The notes below the pieces were generated by a model, which was not told the DNA's origin, made no database searches, and worked only from the letters and a program-made list of their open reading frames with translations. Both the position numbers and the translations under genes were made by a program. A stretch of DNA of 64,000 bases from Bifidobacterium thermophilum DSM 20210 (GTDB lineage: Bacteria; Actinomycetota; Actinomycetes; Actinomycetales; Bifidobacteriaceae). This document shows positions 37,758-46,938 of the stretch, one piece after another. Each line of letters starts with the position of its first letter. Positions within the stretch are counted from its first letter, which is position 1. The stretch spans positions 62,001 through 126,000 of the forward strand of contig JDUB01000010.1 in NCBI GenBank assembly GCA_000771265.1, given 5' to 3'.

Positions 37758-38951
37758 TCACACAGCGAGTGCCGGCACCGGCCGCGGTGCGACCAGCACG
37801 GTCGAGCCGGTGTTCAGCGAAGGAGGCAGCTCGCCGGCAGGCAACTGGATGGTCAACGGTGTGCCGCTGCCAGTGAGCACCGCATCCACTCGGACGAGAG
37901 CGCCCAGGAAGTGGATGACGTTGACCCGCGCCTCGATGCCGTTGAGACCCTCGCGGGCCGCTTCCGGAGCATCCGCTTCGGCGCCGGCTGCAATCAGTGC
38001 GATATTCTCAGGACGCACAAGTACGGTGACATCCCCGGTATGCGATCCCTTGAGCAGGGGGATGCGCTGGCCGAAGACTTCGGCTTGTGTGCCGTCGGAA
38101 TGGCCGGGCAGACGATTGGTCAGGCCGATGAAGGTTGCCACGTATTCAGTTGCCGGCTCACGGTACAGCGTCACCGGGTCGGCAATCTGCTCGATACGCC
38201 CGTGATTCATCACGCCAATCCGATCGGCGATCGCCAGAGCCTCTTCCTGGTCATGGGTGACGAACACCGTCGTTGTCCCGGCTTCGATCTGGATGCGCCG
38301 GATTTCGTCACGCAGCTGGACACGCACTTTCGCATCGAGAGCGGATAGCGGTTCATCGAGCAGCAGCACCTTTGGATTGATGGCCAGTGCGCGGGCGAGC
38401 GCGACACGCTGCTGTTGCCCGCCGGACATCTGCTGCGTGTACTTGGCCGCCTGATCGGCAAGGCCGACCAGGTCGAGCTTCTCCATTGCCCGGCGCCGAC
38501 GTTCCTCGCTGCCGACACCGCGGATTTCCAAGCCGAATTCCACGTTTTCTAACGCGCTCATATGCGGGAACAGCGAGTACGCCTGGAATACCATGGCCAT
38601 ACCACGTTTGTTGGCAGGAACGGCCGTCATATCCTGCCCGCCGACGAGAATACGTCCGCTTTGGATGTCCTCAAGGCCGGCGATGGAACGCAGCGCGGTC
38701 GATTTGCCGCAGCCGGAGCCGCCGAGCAGCACGACCATTTCACCCGGCTTGACTTCGAGGTTGAAATCGTCGAGCGCTTTGGAGCCTGAACCGGGATAGA
38801 TCTTGTCGATGCCGATCATCTGCACGCCGCCGCCACGATCTGTGGATTGCGCGAGTACGGCTTGTGCGGCTCGGGTGACGCTGCCTGAATCGGCGGCGTC
38901 TGATGACGCATCAGTATGGGATGTCATGGTGTTGCCTTGTGTCAAGGACAT
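37758..38951 (-). CDS. ABC importer ATP-binding protein (polyamine/ferric/AEP-like class)
   Basis: The 397-residue ATPase has Walker A LLGGSGCGKSTALR, the Q-loop in MVFQAYSLFPHM, signature MSGGQQQRVALARAL, Walker B VLLLDEPLSALDAKV and switch His FVTHDQEEA. A C-terminal TOBE-like regulatory domain follows (after about 290). The first 45 residues are an extra Ser/Ala-rich extension. AAGGAGG lies 9 nt before the ATG, and the gene begins 1 bp after the permease stop. It powers the importer formed with the next three genes. Confidence 0.92.
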   Translation of the reverse strand: MSLTQGNTMTSHTDASSDAADSGSVTRAAQAVLAQSTDRGGGVQMIGIDKIYPGSGSKALDDFNLEVKPGEMVVLLGGSGCGKSTALRSIAGLEDIQSGRILVGGQDMTAVPANKRGMAMVFQAYSLFPHMSALENVEFGLEIRGVGSEERRRRAMEKLDLVGLADQAAKYTQQMSGGQQQRVALARALAINPKVLLLDEPLSALDAKVRVQLRDEIRRIQIEAGTTTVFVTHDQEEALAIADRIGVMNHGRIEQIADPVTLYREPATEYVATFIGLTNRLPGHSDGTQAEVFGQRIPLLKGSHTGDVTVLVRPENIALIAAGAEADAPEAAREGLNGIEARVNVIHFLGALVRVDAVLTGSGTPLTIQLPAGELPPSLNTGSTVLVAPRPVPALAV

Positions 38952-38952
38952 A

Positions 38953-39867
38953 TCAGTGTTCCTCCTTGGAACGGCGCATCGCGTCGGAGATGAGGTCGAG
39001 CGAGACGAGCAGCAGCACGCCGAACAACAGCGCGAGCAGCGACATCGCCGTGGAAATCTGGGAATTGGACTGTCCCAGCTGGTACAGGGCGACTTGCAGG
39101 TTCATACGTCCGAGCAGCGAGGCCACGGTGTATTCGCCGAGTACTACGGAAATGGAGATGAATGAGGCTGACAGGATGGACTGCCACAAGTTGGGCATGA
39201 GCACGCGGAAGAACACACGCGGCCATGAGGCGCCAAGCGAGCGCGCTGCTTCGCACAACGTGAGCACGTCGATTGAGTTGAGTCCGACGGCGATGGCGCG
39301 GAACGCGTACGGCATCACGAGGATTGCGTAGGCGAAGCACAGCCAGATCGGGTTGGTGCTCAGCACGTCGGCGGACAGCCAGCGGTAGATGGGGCCGAGT
39401 CCGACGACAAGCACGATGACAGGGATGGTCAGGGGGAGTGTGGCCACCCATTCAATCACCCGTTCCATGCGGCGGGAACGGATGTGCGCGATCACCATGA
39501 CCGGTACGAGCAGCAACAGCATGATGATGACGGTCACCACGCACAGTGCCAGCGACGTGCCCAAGCCGGACCATAGGGTGGACAGGTCCGCGCCCAGCGA
39601 GCTGCCGTCGCCCGTGAAGATGGCCTTCCACGGGTCGAGACTCCAGCGTCCGGATAGCGGATGCCGCATCGTGAAAATCAGCATGCACAGCAGCGGAACG
39701 CCGAGGAACAGCAGCGTGACAGCGAGAATGGCCGTTTTGATGATGCGCTGCTTGTGCACGCGCATGGCGCGCAATTGTGGTGGCATGACGGATCGTTCGG
39801 AAACTGCCGTGGTCGGCGTTGTTGTTGAAGCTGCATCTTGTGCGGCTGTGATGGTGTTCACTGCCAT
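38953..39867 (-). CDS. ABC importer permease 2
   Basis: This 304-residue binding-protein-dependent permease has about six helices and the EAA loop LCEAARSLGASWPRVFFRVLMPNL, which docks on the ATPase. It starts at ATG 39867, inside the preceding permease gene (10-bp overlap), with GAGGGCAGG upstream; the longer open frame is antisense to other coding. The N-terminal 55 residues are hydrophilic and Thr/Ala-rich. Confidence 0.9.
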   Translation of the reverse strand: MAVNTITAAQDAASTTTPTTAVSERSVMPPQLRAMRVHKQRIIKTAILAVTLLFLGVPLLCMLIFTMRHPLSGRWSLDPWKAIFTGDGSSLGADLSTLWSGLGTSLALCVVTVIIMLLLLVPVMVIAHIRSRRMERVIEWVATLPLTIPVIVLVVGLGPIYRWLSADVLSTNPIWLCFAYAILVMPYAFRAIAVGLNSIDVLTLCEAARSLGASWPRVFFRVLMPNLWQSILSASFISISVVLGEYTVASLLGRMNLQVALYQLGQSNSQISTAMSLLALLFGVLLLVSLDLISDAMRRSKEEH

Positions 39868-40826
39868 CGTCCTGCCCTCTTTTCCACGGCGTGGCTGAGC
39901 ATCATCACCAACGCCACGACGACGATCATCGCGAAGGCGAGTACCTGCGCGAATCCTTGCTGGTTTGGATCCATCTCGTTGCGCATCGCACCTTGGATCA
40001 TCAAGGGCACGAGGATGGAGCGCTGCGAGAACAGGGCCGCGGCTGTGGCGTACGCGGAGAATGCGTTGGCGAACAGCAACAGCAGCGCGGAAACGAACCG
40101 AGGAGTCAGGATCGGTCCTGCTACACGCGTCCAATACTGCCATGTCGTGCCGCCGAGATTCTCGGTCGCTTCCCGCCATTGCGGACGGATTGAATCAACC
40201 GCCGGCAGGAAGATGATAATCATCAGCGGAATCTGGAAATAGCAATAGATGGTGATCAATCCGGGCAGCGTGCTCAGCCAGTTCGGGTTCACCGTCTGGC
40301 CGGTCAGCTGGCGGATCAGCATGGTGCACACGCCATTGATGCCGATGGTCGCGATGAACGCGAAGGCGAGCATCACCCCGCCGAATTGCGCGAGCACCGA
40401 TGATACGGCGGATACCACGCGGCGCAGCAGGCCGTTTGGCTTGGCGCCGATGGTCAGGGCGTATGAAGCTGCGGCACCCACCGCGGCTCCGATGAGCGCC
40501 GAGAGCGCGGAGACGAGCAGTGATGTGGCGAATGCAGATACGGTGTTTGCTTCGAAGAGTTTGCTGAAGTTCGCGAGGGTGAAGCCGCCGTTCGATGTGC
40601 GGAACGCTCCGACGATGACGATAACGGTCGGTGCGAGCAGGAAGCATGCGGTGTATGCGAAAAACGGGATGGACATCGCGAACGTGCCCAGCTGCTTGCG
40701 ATGGCGGGCTGCGACGGACAGATGTTGTGATGCGGAAGGTTCCGCCGGTGCCGGGTCACGCGAGGTGCCGGCGGCGCCGAAGTCTGCGGGGCGTTGCGGT
40801 TGGATTGCTGCAGTCATTGAGGACAT
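39858..40826 (-). CDS. ABC importer permease 1
   Basis: The 322-residue permease has six or more helices after a Pro/Ala-rich cytoplasmic tail (about 1-45). The EAA-like loop appears as WREATENLGGTTWQYWTRVAGPIL. It lies 144 bp downstream of the binding-protein gene and overlaps permease 2. The start at 40826 is the better of two adjacent ATGs (40817 is the other). Confidence 0.88.
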   Translation of the reverse strand: MSSMTAAIQPQRPADFGAAGTSRDPAPAEPSASQHLSVAARHRKQLGTFAMSIPFFAYTACFLLAPTVIVIVGAFRTSNGGFTLANFSKLFEANTVSAFATSLLVSALSALIGAAVGAAASYALTIGAKPNGLLRRVVSAVSSVLAQFGGVMLAFAFIATIGINGVCTMLIRQLTGQTVNPNWLSTLPGLITIYCYFQIPLMIIIFLPAVDSIRPQWREATENLGGTTWQYWTRVAGPILTPRFVSALLLLFANAFSAYATAAALFSQRSILVPLMIQGAMRNEMDPNQQGFAQVLAFAMIVVVALVMMLSHAVEKRAGRWQ

Positions 40827-40970
40827 GCGCTTTCTCGAGGGAATACATTCGTGTGGTTCATTGGGATGCAATACATGAAAGCGTCGCAACCACGGTTGCG
40901 GCCTACAGCGGCAGGGGAATGCTCCAGCCTGCCGCGTCTGCCGGTTGGTGATGCGACGCCTTGAAAATCA

Positions 40971-42128
40971 TCAGTTGCCGATTGCTGAATCCCAGTTGTT
41001 CTGGAGCCAGGTGGTGATGCGGGTGGAATCGGAATTGGTGTAGGTGATTGGGTCGCCTTCGATGGTGGTGGCGGACTTCAACGCGGTCTTGTCAACAGTG
41101 CCGGCCTTCTCCATCGCGTCAAGCAACACCGGGTTGGCACCGCCCTTGAGCCACAGGTTCTGTGCATCGGCGGTGTAGAGGAACTCCTCCCACAGACGGG
41201 CCGCAGCCGGGTGCGGAGCGTCTACGTTAATGGCCTGGTTGTAGTAGCTGACCACCTGGGCATCCTTGAAGGTCTTGTACTTCCAGGTGACACCCTTCTT
41301 CTTCAGGCTGCTCTGGTAGGAAGCCTGGTTGTAGGTCCAATCGAACACGACACCGGTCTGGCCGGAATCGATGGTGCCGTCGGTCACGTCGACGGTGGTG
41401 AGGTTGCCGGCTTCCTTGAGCTTCTTGAAGAAGTCAAGGCCGGGCTGCAGGTTCTTAATCGTGCCGCCGGACAGCTGGTTGGCCATGACGAATCCGTTGA
41501 AGGCGGCACCTGCCTCGGCGGGCTTGCCGTTCAGAGCGACCGTTCCAGCGAACTTCGAGTCGAGCAGATCGTCCAGCGAGCTGATATCGCCGTACTTGTC
41601 GGCGTTCCAGCCGATGGACATGATGCCGGTGTAATCGGCGTAATACTTGCCGTCGGCATCCTTGACGGAATCGGGGATATCGTCCCACGCCTGCACTTTG
41701 TATGCGGCGAACTGATCGGTGTTGGTCGATGCGACGGCCAGACCCAGATCGTAGACGTCGGGTGCGGCATCAGTACCCTTGTTGGTCTTGCCCGCGTCGA
41801 TCTCCTCTTTGGAGGATGCGTTCGGGTTGAGCTCGGTGATCTTGATCTTCGGATACTTCTTCTTGAATGCAGCGATGACTTCGCCATAATCTGACCAGTC
41901 GTGCGGCAGGGCGATGACGTTGAGCGCGCCCTCCTTTTCGGCGGCGGCGACCAGGTCGTCCATCGTGCCGAAATCCTTGAGTGAAGTCGCCTTGGCGGAC
42001 TTCTCGTTGACCGCCACAGCCTTGCCTGATGACGATGCGGACGAGGAAGAGGAGGATCCGCATGCCGCCATGGACAGGGCGAGTACCGCCGCCATGGGGA
42101 TGGCGATTGCCTTACGCAGGGACATCAT
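40971..42128 (-). CDS. Substrate-binding lipoprotein of ABC importer
   Basis: The 385-residue precursor has a signal peptide ending LALSMAACG (lipid-anchored Cys about 23), then a Ser-rich spacer and a type II periplasmic-binding fold. The pattern (ALPHDWSDYGEVIAAFKKKYPKI and DVYDLGLAVASTNTDQF) resembles the spermidine/putrescine, Fe(III) or 2-aminoethylphosphonate class. The substrate cannot be named. AGGAAAG lies about 11 nt before the ATG; a second ATG follows at once. It is the first gene of the importer operon. Confidence 0.88.
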   Translation of the reverse strand: MMSLRKAIAIPMAAVLALSMAACGSSSSSSASSSGKAVAVNEKSAKATSLKDFGTMDDLVAAAEKEGALNVIALPHDWSDYGEVIAAFKKKYPKIKITELNPNASSKEEIDAGKTNKGTDAAPDVYDLGLAVASTNTDQFAAYKVQAWDDIPDSVKDADGKYYADYTGIMSIGWNADKYGDISSLDDLLDSKFAGTVALNGKPAEAGAAFNGFVMANQLSGGTIKNLQPGLDFFKKLKEAGNLTTVDVTDGTIDSGQTGVVFDWTYNQASYQSSLKKKGVTWKYKTFKDAQVVSYYNQAINVDAPHPAAARLWEEFLYTADAQNLWLKGGANPVLLDAMEKAGTVDKTALKSATTIEGDPITYTNSDSTRITTWLQNNWDSAIGN

Positions 42129-42340
42129 ATATACCAGTCTTTCCTGAGATTGATTTCATTCGTTGGTTGTTGTGTCTGTATGGACAGAAGGCACTATATG
42201 CGTGCGGATTGAAGCGGGATTGACGTTGACATGAATCTTCGGTGGAGTATGGTGTCGCGAAATTGAACTCATGATGAATCGCGATTACGTGGCGGTATGT
42301 TGAGGCCAGCCAGCACGCCGTTGAATATAGTTCTCTGCTT

Positions 42341-42418
42341 CTGCCGACGTTGAGACACCTTTGAGTGTCGGTAGAAGGCTTTACCAACGTTGAACGGCTG
42401 GTGAGTGTCGGTAGAAGG
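42341..42418. repeat. Two tandem degenerate hairpin units
   Basis: Two units, 42343-42378 and 42383-42418, share AACGTTGA..., GAGTGTCGGTAGAAGG and form imperfect hairpins. They resemble the cleaner hairpin at 55980-56013 (CTGCCGACGCTGA). The remaining interval (42129-42340) shows no gene and probably holds the importer operon promoter. Confidence 0.5.
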
Positions 42419-42473
42419 TTAGGGGACGCGCAGCGACTCGCGCGTTGATCAACCCTCGTTGCCGGTTACAATC

Positions 42474-42538
42474 TCACGAACTAGTGACGCTGGGAGGGCG
42501 GTTTGCGTAGACAGTTTGTGCGGTATGGCGGTCACGGC
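42474..42538. repeat. Dispersed intergenic imperfect palindrome, copy 2
   Basis: This copy aligns with 16681-16745 over about 65 bp at roughly 70 percent identity, sharing TGACGCTG, AGACxGTTTGTG and GTCACGGC. It lies downstream of the tRNA-Leu terminator. Confidence 0.55.
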
Positions 42539-42560
42539 ACGAAAAATGAGTAGACAGCCA

Positions 42561-42591
42561 AAAACGAAAAAACCCGCCGTTTAGGCGGGTT
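42561..42591 (-). terminator. Intrinsic terminator of tRNA-Leu
   Basis: AACCCGCC and GGCGGGTT (42571-42578 and 42584-42591) form the stem. On the - strand it is followed by a T-rich run, giving a classic Rho-independent terminator directly after the tRNA. Confidence 0.9.
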
Positions 42592-42597
42592 GATGGG

Positions 42598-42671
42598 TGC
42601 CCCCGGTGGGACTCGAACCCACACTGCGCAGATTTTGAGGCTGCTTCCTCTACCAATTGGGATACAGGGGC
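42598..42671 (-). tRNA. tRNA-Leu (anticodon CAA), short class I form
   Basis: This 74-nt cloverleaf has a 7-bp acceptor stem (GCCCCTG with CGGGGGC), TTCGAGT T-loop, D-loop with TTGGTAG and anticodon loop CTCAAAA, so the anticodon is CAA and reads UUG (Leu). The variable region is only 5 nt, whereas Leu tRNAs normally have a long extra arm. The lowest anticodon-stem pair is a C-T mismatch. CCA is not encoded (CCC follows). Confidence 0.88.
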
Positions 42672-42960
42672 ATACTTCGCAATCGAAGCAACAAAATAAC
42701 AGTGTACCACATCTTTGCGAGTGGCACGAACATTTCAGCAATCGGGCGATTTCATGCTTGATATTTGCCATACATCGCTTGGCAACGCCCGAATTCGGCG
42801 TCGGAACCTTTGTCTTGACCTTGTCTGCTGGTATCATCGCTAACAGAATGACGGCAGATCGTGCCTGCGGTGTGGGTCCGCACAGAAGGGCATGGATCGG
42901 TCTCGGTGTCGGTGCGGCGCGTGTCAGCGTGCCTGCCGGATGATTAGGAAAGAGGCAGGG

Positions 42961-43761
42961 ATGACTGCGAAGAACGAGACGGGACAGGCACAGCCGGATA
43001 CCCCGGTGCTGACGGAGGATGAACTCAAGGCAGTCGCCGCCGGCGAGCCGGTTGTGCCGCAGGATGAGCAGGATGATGACGCTCACGGGGACGAGCATCG
43101 CAAGCGCACCGTTGTGGTCGCTGAGGACGAATCCGTCAACCGTATGGATTTGGTCGCCATTCTCGAAGACAACGGTTATGAGGTCGTCGGTGAAGCCGCA
43201 AACGGTGAGGAAGCGGTCGAGCTGACGCGCAAGTATCGTCCGGACGTCGTTTGCATGGACGTCAAGATGCCGCGTATGGACGGCATCACCGCAGCTGGCG
43301 TCATCTGCGACGAAAATATCGCCCCTGTGGTCATGCTCACCGCGTTCTCGCAGCCTGATTTGGTCAAGCAGGCAACCGGCGCCGGCGCCATGGCGTACGT
43401 GACCAAGCCGTATGAGGAATCCAAGCTGTTGCCGGCTCTCGAAGTCGCCATGGGTCGTTTCCAGGAAATCAACGATCTGCTTGACAATGTTGAACGCAGC
43501 GAAAACGAGCTCAACGAGACCCGCGACCAGCTGCGTGACGCCGAGGAGAAGCTGAAGAAGGCGCAGGAATCCTTGGAAGAGCGCAAGCTCGTCGACCGTG
43601 CCAAGGGGCTGCTCATGGACAAGGCGGACTTCTCTGAGCAGGGCGCCTTCCGCTGGATCCAGAAGACGTCGATGGATCAGCGCATCCCGAAGAAGCGCCT
43701 CGCCATGGCGATTATCGCGAAGTACGGCGATCAGAAGCCGGATGCCGACGATGAGCGATAA
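42961..43761 (+). CDS. pdtaR: PdtaR-like ANTAR response regulator
   Basis: The 266-residue regulator has an acidic N-terminal extension (about 1-45), a receiver domain with AEDESVNRMD, phospho-acceptor Asp in VVCMDVKMPRMDG, and KPYEESKL. A long coiled coil follows (about 180-215, ERSENELNETRDQLRDAEEK). The C-terminal ANTAR domain (ERKLVDRAKGLLMDKADFSE) binds RNA hairpins and prevents transcription termination. The kinase partner is probably encoded at 1665-3158. It overlaps polA by 11 bp, so both genes are co-translated. Confidence 0.92.
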   Translation: MTAKNETGQAQPDTPVLTEDELKAVAAGEPVVPQDEQDDDAHGDEHRKRTVVVAEDESVNRMDLVAILEDNGYEVVGEAANGEEAVELTRKYRPDVVCMDVKMPRMDGITAAGVICDENIAPVVMLTAFSQPDLVKQATGAGAMAYVTKPYEESKLLPALEVAMGRFQEINDLLDNVERSENELNETRDQLRDAEEKLKKAQESLEERKLVDRAKGLLMDKADFSEQGAFRWIQKTSMDQRIPKKRLAMAIIAKYGDQKPDADDER

Positions 43762-46700
43762 CTCCCAAGCTCAGAACGCTCAACAAGGTGCCGCGGATAA
43801 GGATTTCCGCGGCACCTTGCTTGTCGTTGACGGACACTCGCTCGCGTTCCGCGCGTATTTCGCCCTTCCCGTCGAGAACTTCTCAACCGCGAGCGGTCAG
43901 GCGACGAACGCGGTCTGGGGCTTCGCCAAGATGCTCGCGCAGGTCATCGAGACCGAGCACCCCGATAAACTCGCCGTCGCGTTCGATGTCAAAGGCGGTA
44001 CGTTCCGCAATGATCTGCTGCCGCAATACAAAGGCACGCGCGAAGCGGCACCGGAGGATTTGCTGTCACAGCTGCCTCTGATTCAGGAGATGCTCGCCGC
44101 GCTCGGTGTCACCTACATCGAAAAGCCCGGGTTTGAAGGCGATGACATCATCGGCACCCTGGCGACCATGGGTGAACGCGAACGGTACCGCACCCTCGTG
44201 CTCTCCGGCGACCGCGATGCATTCCAGCTCGTGGACGATGTGATCACTGTCCTGTACCCGGGCCACCATTTCAAAGACCTCAAGCATATGACCCCGCAGG
44301 CCGTGGAGGAGAAGTACCACGTCACCCCGCAGCAGTACCCCGATTTGGCGGCCCTGCGTGGCGAGACCGCGGACAATATCCCCGGCGTGCCCGGCGTGGG
44401 TGACGGCTATGCGGCCAAATGGATCGGCCAATACGGCTCGCTCCAAGGCATCATCGAACACGCTGACGAAATCGGCGGTAAAAAAGGCCAGGCCCTGCGC
44501 GACAATCTCGATCAGGTCAAACTCAACCGCAAAGTCAACGCGTTGGCGCGCGACCTCGATCTCGGCGTCGGCATGAACGACTTTGATTTCGGACCGATGA
44601 ATCGCGAACAGCTGTCAGCCTTGTTCTCGAAGCTTGAATTCGGCGTTCGTACACGCAATCTGGTCGTCAAGGCGTTCAGCGGCGGCAACAGCGCGTCGGC
44701 AGCGTTGCCCGATACAACCCAGACCGCCTCTGCCGACGCCGACGAGCGTCCCGGTGAATCAGTCAGCCTGGTCAGGGACTGTCCGGCAAGCCTGATACGG
44801 GACTGGGCGCAGCGGTATCAGGCACAACACGCCGCCAACACCGACGCGACAACACTCGCCGAAAGCGAACAATCGAAGACAGTAGCGGTCGCCCCGGCCC
44901 AATCCGCGGCCAAGCCAGTGCCAGCCACTGCCGGTACGCCCGCTTCTCCGGAAGCTTCTTCCTCTTCCGACACGCCTGACAGTGACACCTACGAATCAAC
45001 AGAGCGCCGGAGCGAACCGGAAAAGACCGCAACATCAAGCATCGTCATCGACCATCACGCCGTGAGTGCCCCGAAAGTCGCCCAAGGCTGGGTGCTGTAC
45101 GCTGACGGCGATCCGAAACCCGGCGCTCCACACTGCACGGGTGTGGCCTTGCTGGCAGGTGACGAGGCGTTGGCGTTTACTCCGCCGCTTGAACCGGATG
45201 TGGCTGCCGCAATCCAGACTTTCATCGATGCCAACCATGACACGATGATTGTCCACGGGTACAAAGAGCATCTGCACCTTCTGGAAAGCATCGGCATTCA
45301 TCTGCGTCGGCCTGCATTTGACACCAAACTCGCCTGTTATCTGGTGCTTCCCGACTATCATCCCGACTCCCTTGAGCAGGCTGCGGTCCGGTTCGCGGAC
45401 ATCCACCTTGACCAGCCGGAACGTCCGGCTCAAGGCCAGCTTGACCTTGACGGCCTGGATGATTCAGGTGCGGCCCAATCACAGGACGATGCGACGATCA
45501 CCGCGAAACTGGCTACCATCAAGGAGCTTGCAGTGCGGTTGTCCGCCACGTTGGACGAGCGCGAGCAATACGGGCTGTTGCGTTCGCTCGAATTGCCGGT
45601 TTCCGAGGTGCTTCACAGGATGGAGGACGCGGGAGCGTGCGTCGATCAGACGCGTCTGGTGGCCATGCGCGACCAGTTTGCCGCCGATGCCGCACAAGCC
45701 CAGGAAATCGCATGGCGTGCAGCCGGCAGCGAAGTGAACCTGCAAAGCCCCAAGCAGTTGAGCAGCGTACTGTTCGACAAACTCGGCCTGCGGCCGCTGC
45801 GCAAGACCAAATCCGGCCAGTACAAGACGGATGCGGCGACATTGACTGCCTTGTACGCACAATCGGCGAACGGCAACGAGCAGGCGAATGATTTCCTGGG
45901 CGCCCTGCTGCGGCACCGGGAGACCAATAAGCTCAAGCAGATCGTGCAGACACTCATCGACGCGACCAATGCTCATGACAGCCGTATCCACACGACTTTC
46001 GAACAGACGGTCGCGGCTACGGGACGCTTGAGTTCGGTCGATCCGAACTTGCAGAACATCCCCAACCGCAATGTGATGGGGCGGGAGATCCGTTCAGCGT
46101 TCGTTCCCGGGCCGGGATTCTCGTCATTGCTCAGCTGCGACTATTCGCAGGTCGAGTTGCGCATTATGGCTGATTTGTCAGGGGATGAGGCGCTGATTGA
46201 AGCGTTCCGTTCCGGGGCGGATTTCCATAAGTATGTGGCCAGCTTGGTGTATCAGGTTCCGGTTGACGACATCACGCCGGACCAGCGCAGCCACGTCAAG
46301 GCGATGAGCTACGGCCTGGCATACGGTTTGAGCACGTATGGTCTCGCGCAGCAGCTGCATATCAGCCCCGCGGAGGCCGACGTGCTTAAAGAGAAGTATT
46401 TCGCCACCTTCGGCAAAGTCCATGACTATCTCGAGTCGTTGGTCAGCAACGCGCGGAAGGTCGGGTACACCGAGACCTTGTTCGGCCGGCGCAGATACTT
46501 CCCGGGATTGTCCAGCTCCAATGCAAGGGCGAGAAATGCCGCTGAACGCGCCGCACTCAACGCGCCCATCCAAGGGTCGGCGGCGGACATCATGAAAATC
46601 GCGATGATCCGCGCCGATCAGGCCTTGAGGGATGCCGGCGTGGCCAGCAGAATCATCCTGCAGATTCACGACGAACTCGTGGTGGAAATCGCGCCCGGCG

Positions 46701-46816
46701 AGGAGGAACAGGTCTCTGCACTGGTCAGTGACGCGATGGAACATGCCGTGAGTCTGGCGGTGCCGCTTGACGTGTCGGTTGGTATCGGCGCTGATTGGCA
46801 GCTTGCCGCCCATTAG
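43751..46816 (+). CDS. polA: DNA polymerase I
   Basis: The 1021-residue polymerase has a 5' nuclease domain (about 15-310; VVDGHSLAFRAYFALP, LSGDRDAFQLV and a helix-hairpin-helix PGVPGVGDG), a degenerate 3'-5' exonuclease-like domain and a family A polymerase domain. The latter carries motif A DYSQVELRIMADLSGD (about 796), motif B RSHVKAMSYGLAYGLSTYG (about 847) and motif C QIHDELVVE (about 971). The exonuclease acidic residues are not conserved, so proofreading is probably absent. A 110-residue Ala/Ser/Thr/Pro-rich insert (about 317-430) makes it longer than the usual 900. The start ATG lies inside pdtaR. Confidence 0.96.
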   Translation: MSDNSQAQNAQQGAADKDFRGTLLVVDGHSLAFRAYFALPVENFSTASGQATNAVWGFAKMLAQVIETEHPDKLAVAFDVKGGTFRNDLLPQYKGTREAAPEDLLSQLPLIQEMLAALGVTYIEKPGFEGDDIIGTLATMGERERYRTLVLSGDRDAFQLVDDVITVLYPGHHFKDLKHMTPQAVEEKYHVTPQQYPDLAALRGETADNIPGVPGVGDGYAAKWIGQYGSLQGIIEHADEIGGKKGQALRDNLDQVKLNRKVNALARDLDLGVGMNDFDFGPMNREQLSALFSKLEFGVRTRNLVVKAFSGGNSASAALPDTTQTASADADERPGESVSLVRDCPASLIRDWAQRYQAQHAANTDATTLAESEQSKTVAVAPAQSAAKPVPATAGTPASPEASSSSDTPDSDTYESTERRSEPEKTATSSIVIDHHAVSAPKVAQGWVLYADGDPKPGAPHCTGVALLAGDEALAFTPPLEPDVAAAIQTFIDANHDTMIVHGYKEHLHLLESIGIHLRRPAFDTKLACYLVLPDYHPDSLEQAAVRFADIHLDQPERPAQGQLDLDGLDDSGAAQSQDDATITAKLATIKELAVRLSATLDEREQYGLLRSLELPVSEVLHRMEDAGACVDQTRLVAMRDQFAADAAQAQEIAWRAAGSEVNLQSPKQLSSVLFDKLGLRPLRKTKSGQYKTDAATLTALYAQSANGNEQANDFLGALLRHRETNKLKQIVQTLIDATNAHDSRIHTTFEQTVAATGRLSSVDPNLQNIPNRNVMGREIRSAFVPGPGFSSLLSCDYSQVELRIMADLSGDEALIEAFRSGADFHKYVASLVYQVPVDDITPDQRSHVKAMSYGLAYGLSTYGLAQQLHISPAEADVLKEKYFATFGKVHDYLESLVSNARKVGYTETLFGRRRYFPGLSSSNARARNAAERAALNAPIQGSAADIMKIAMIRADQALRDAGVASRIILQIHDELVVEIAPGEEEQVSALVSDAMEHAVSLAVPLDVSVGIGADWQLAAH

Positions 46817-46886
46817 CCCCCTGCATGGCGGGCTCTCGTAAGAGGAGACATACGGACCATGCCAACAGCCGTATCGAGTTGAACTG

Positions 46887-46919
46887 GTGCCGTCAACGGT
46901 GATTTTGCGTTAACGGCAC
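46887..46919 (+). terminator. Hairpin between polA and nif3-like gene
   Basis: GTGCCGTCAACG (46887-46898) pairs with 46907-46919 with a bulged A and an 8-nt loop containing a TTTT. It could end polA transcription or attenuate the next gene. Confidence 0.55.
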
Positions 46920-46938
46920 TGGTGGAAAGCGAGGAAGA

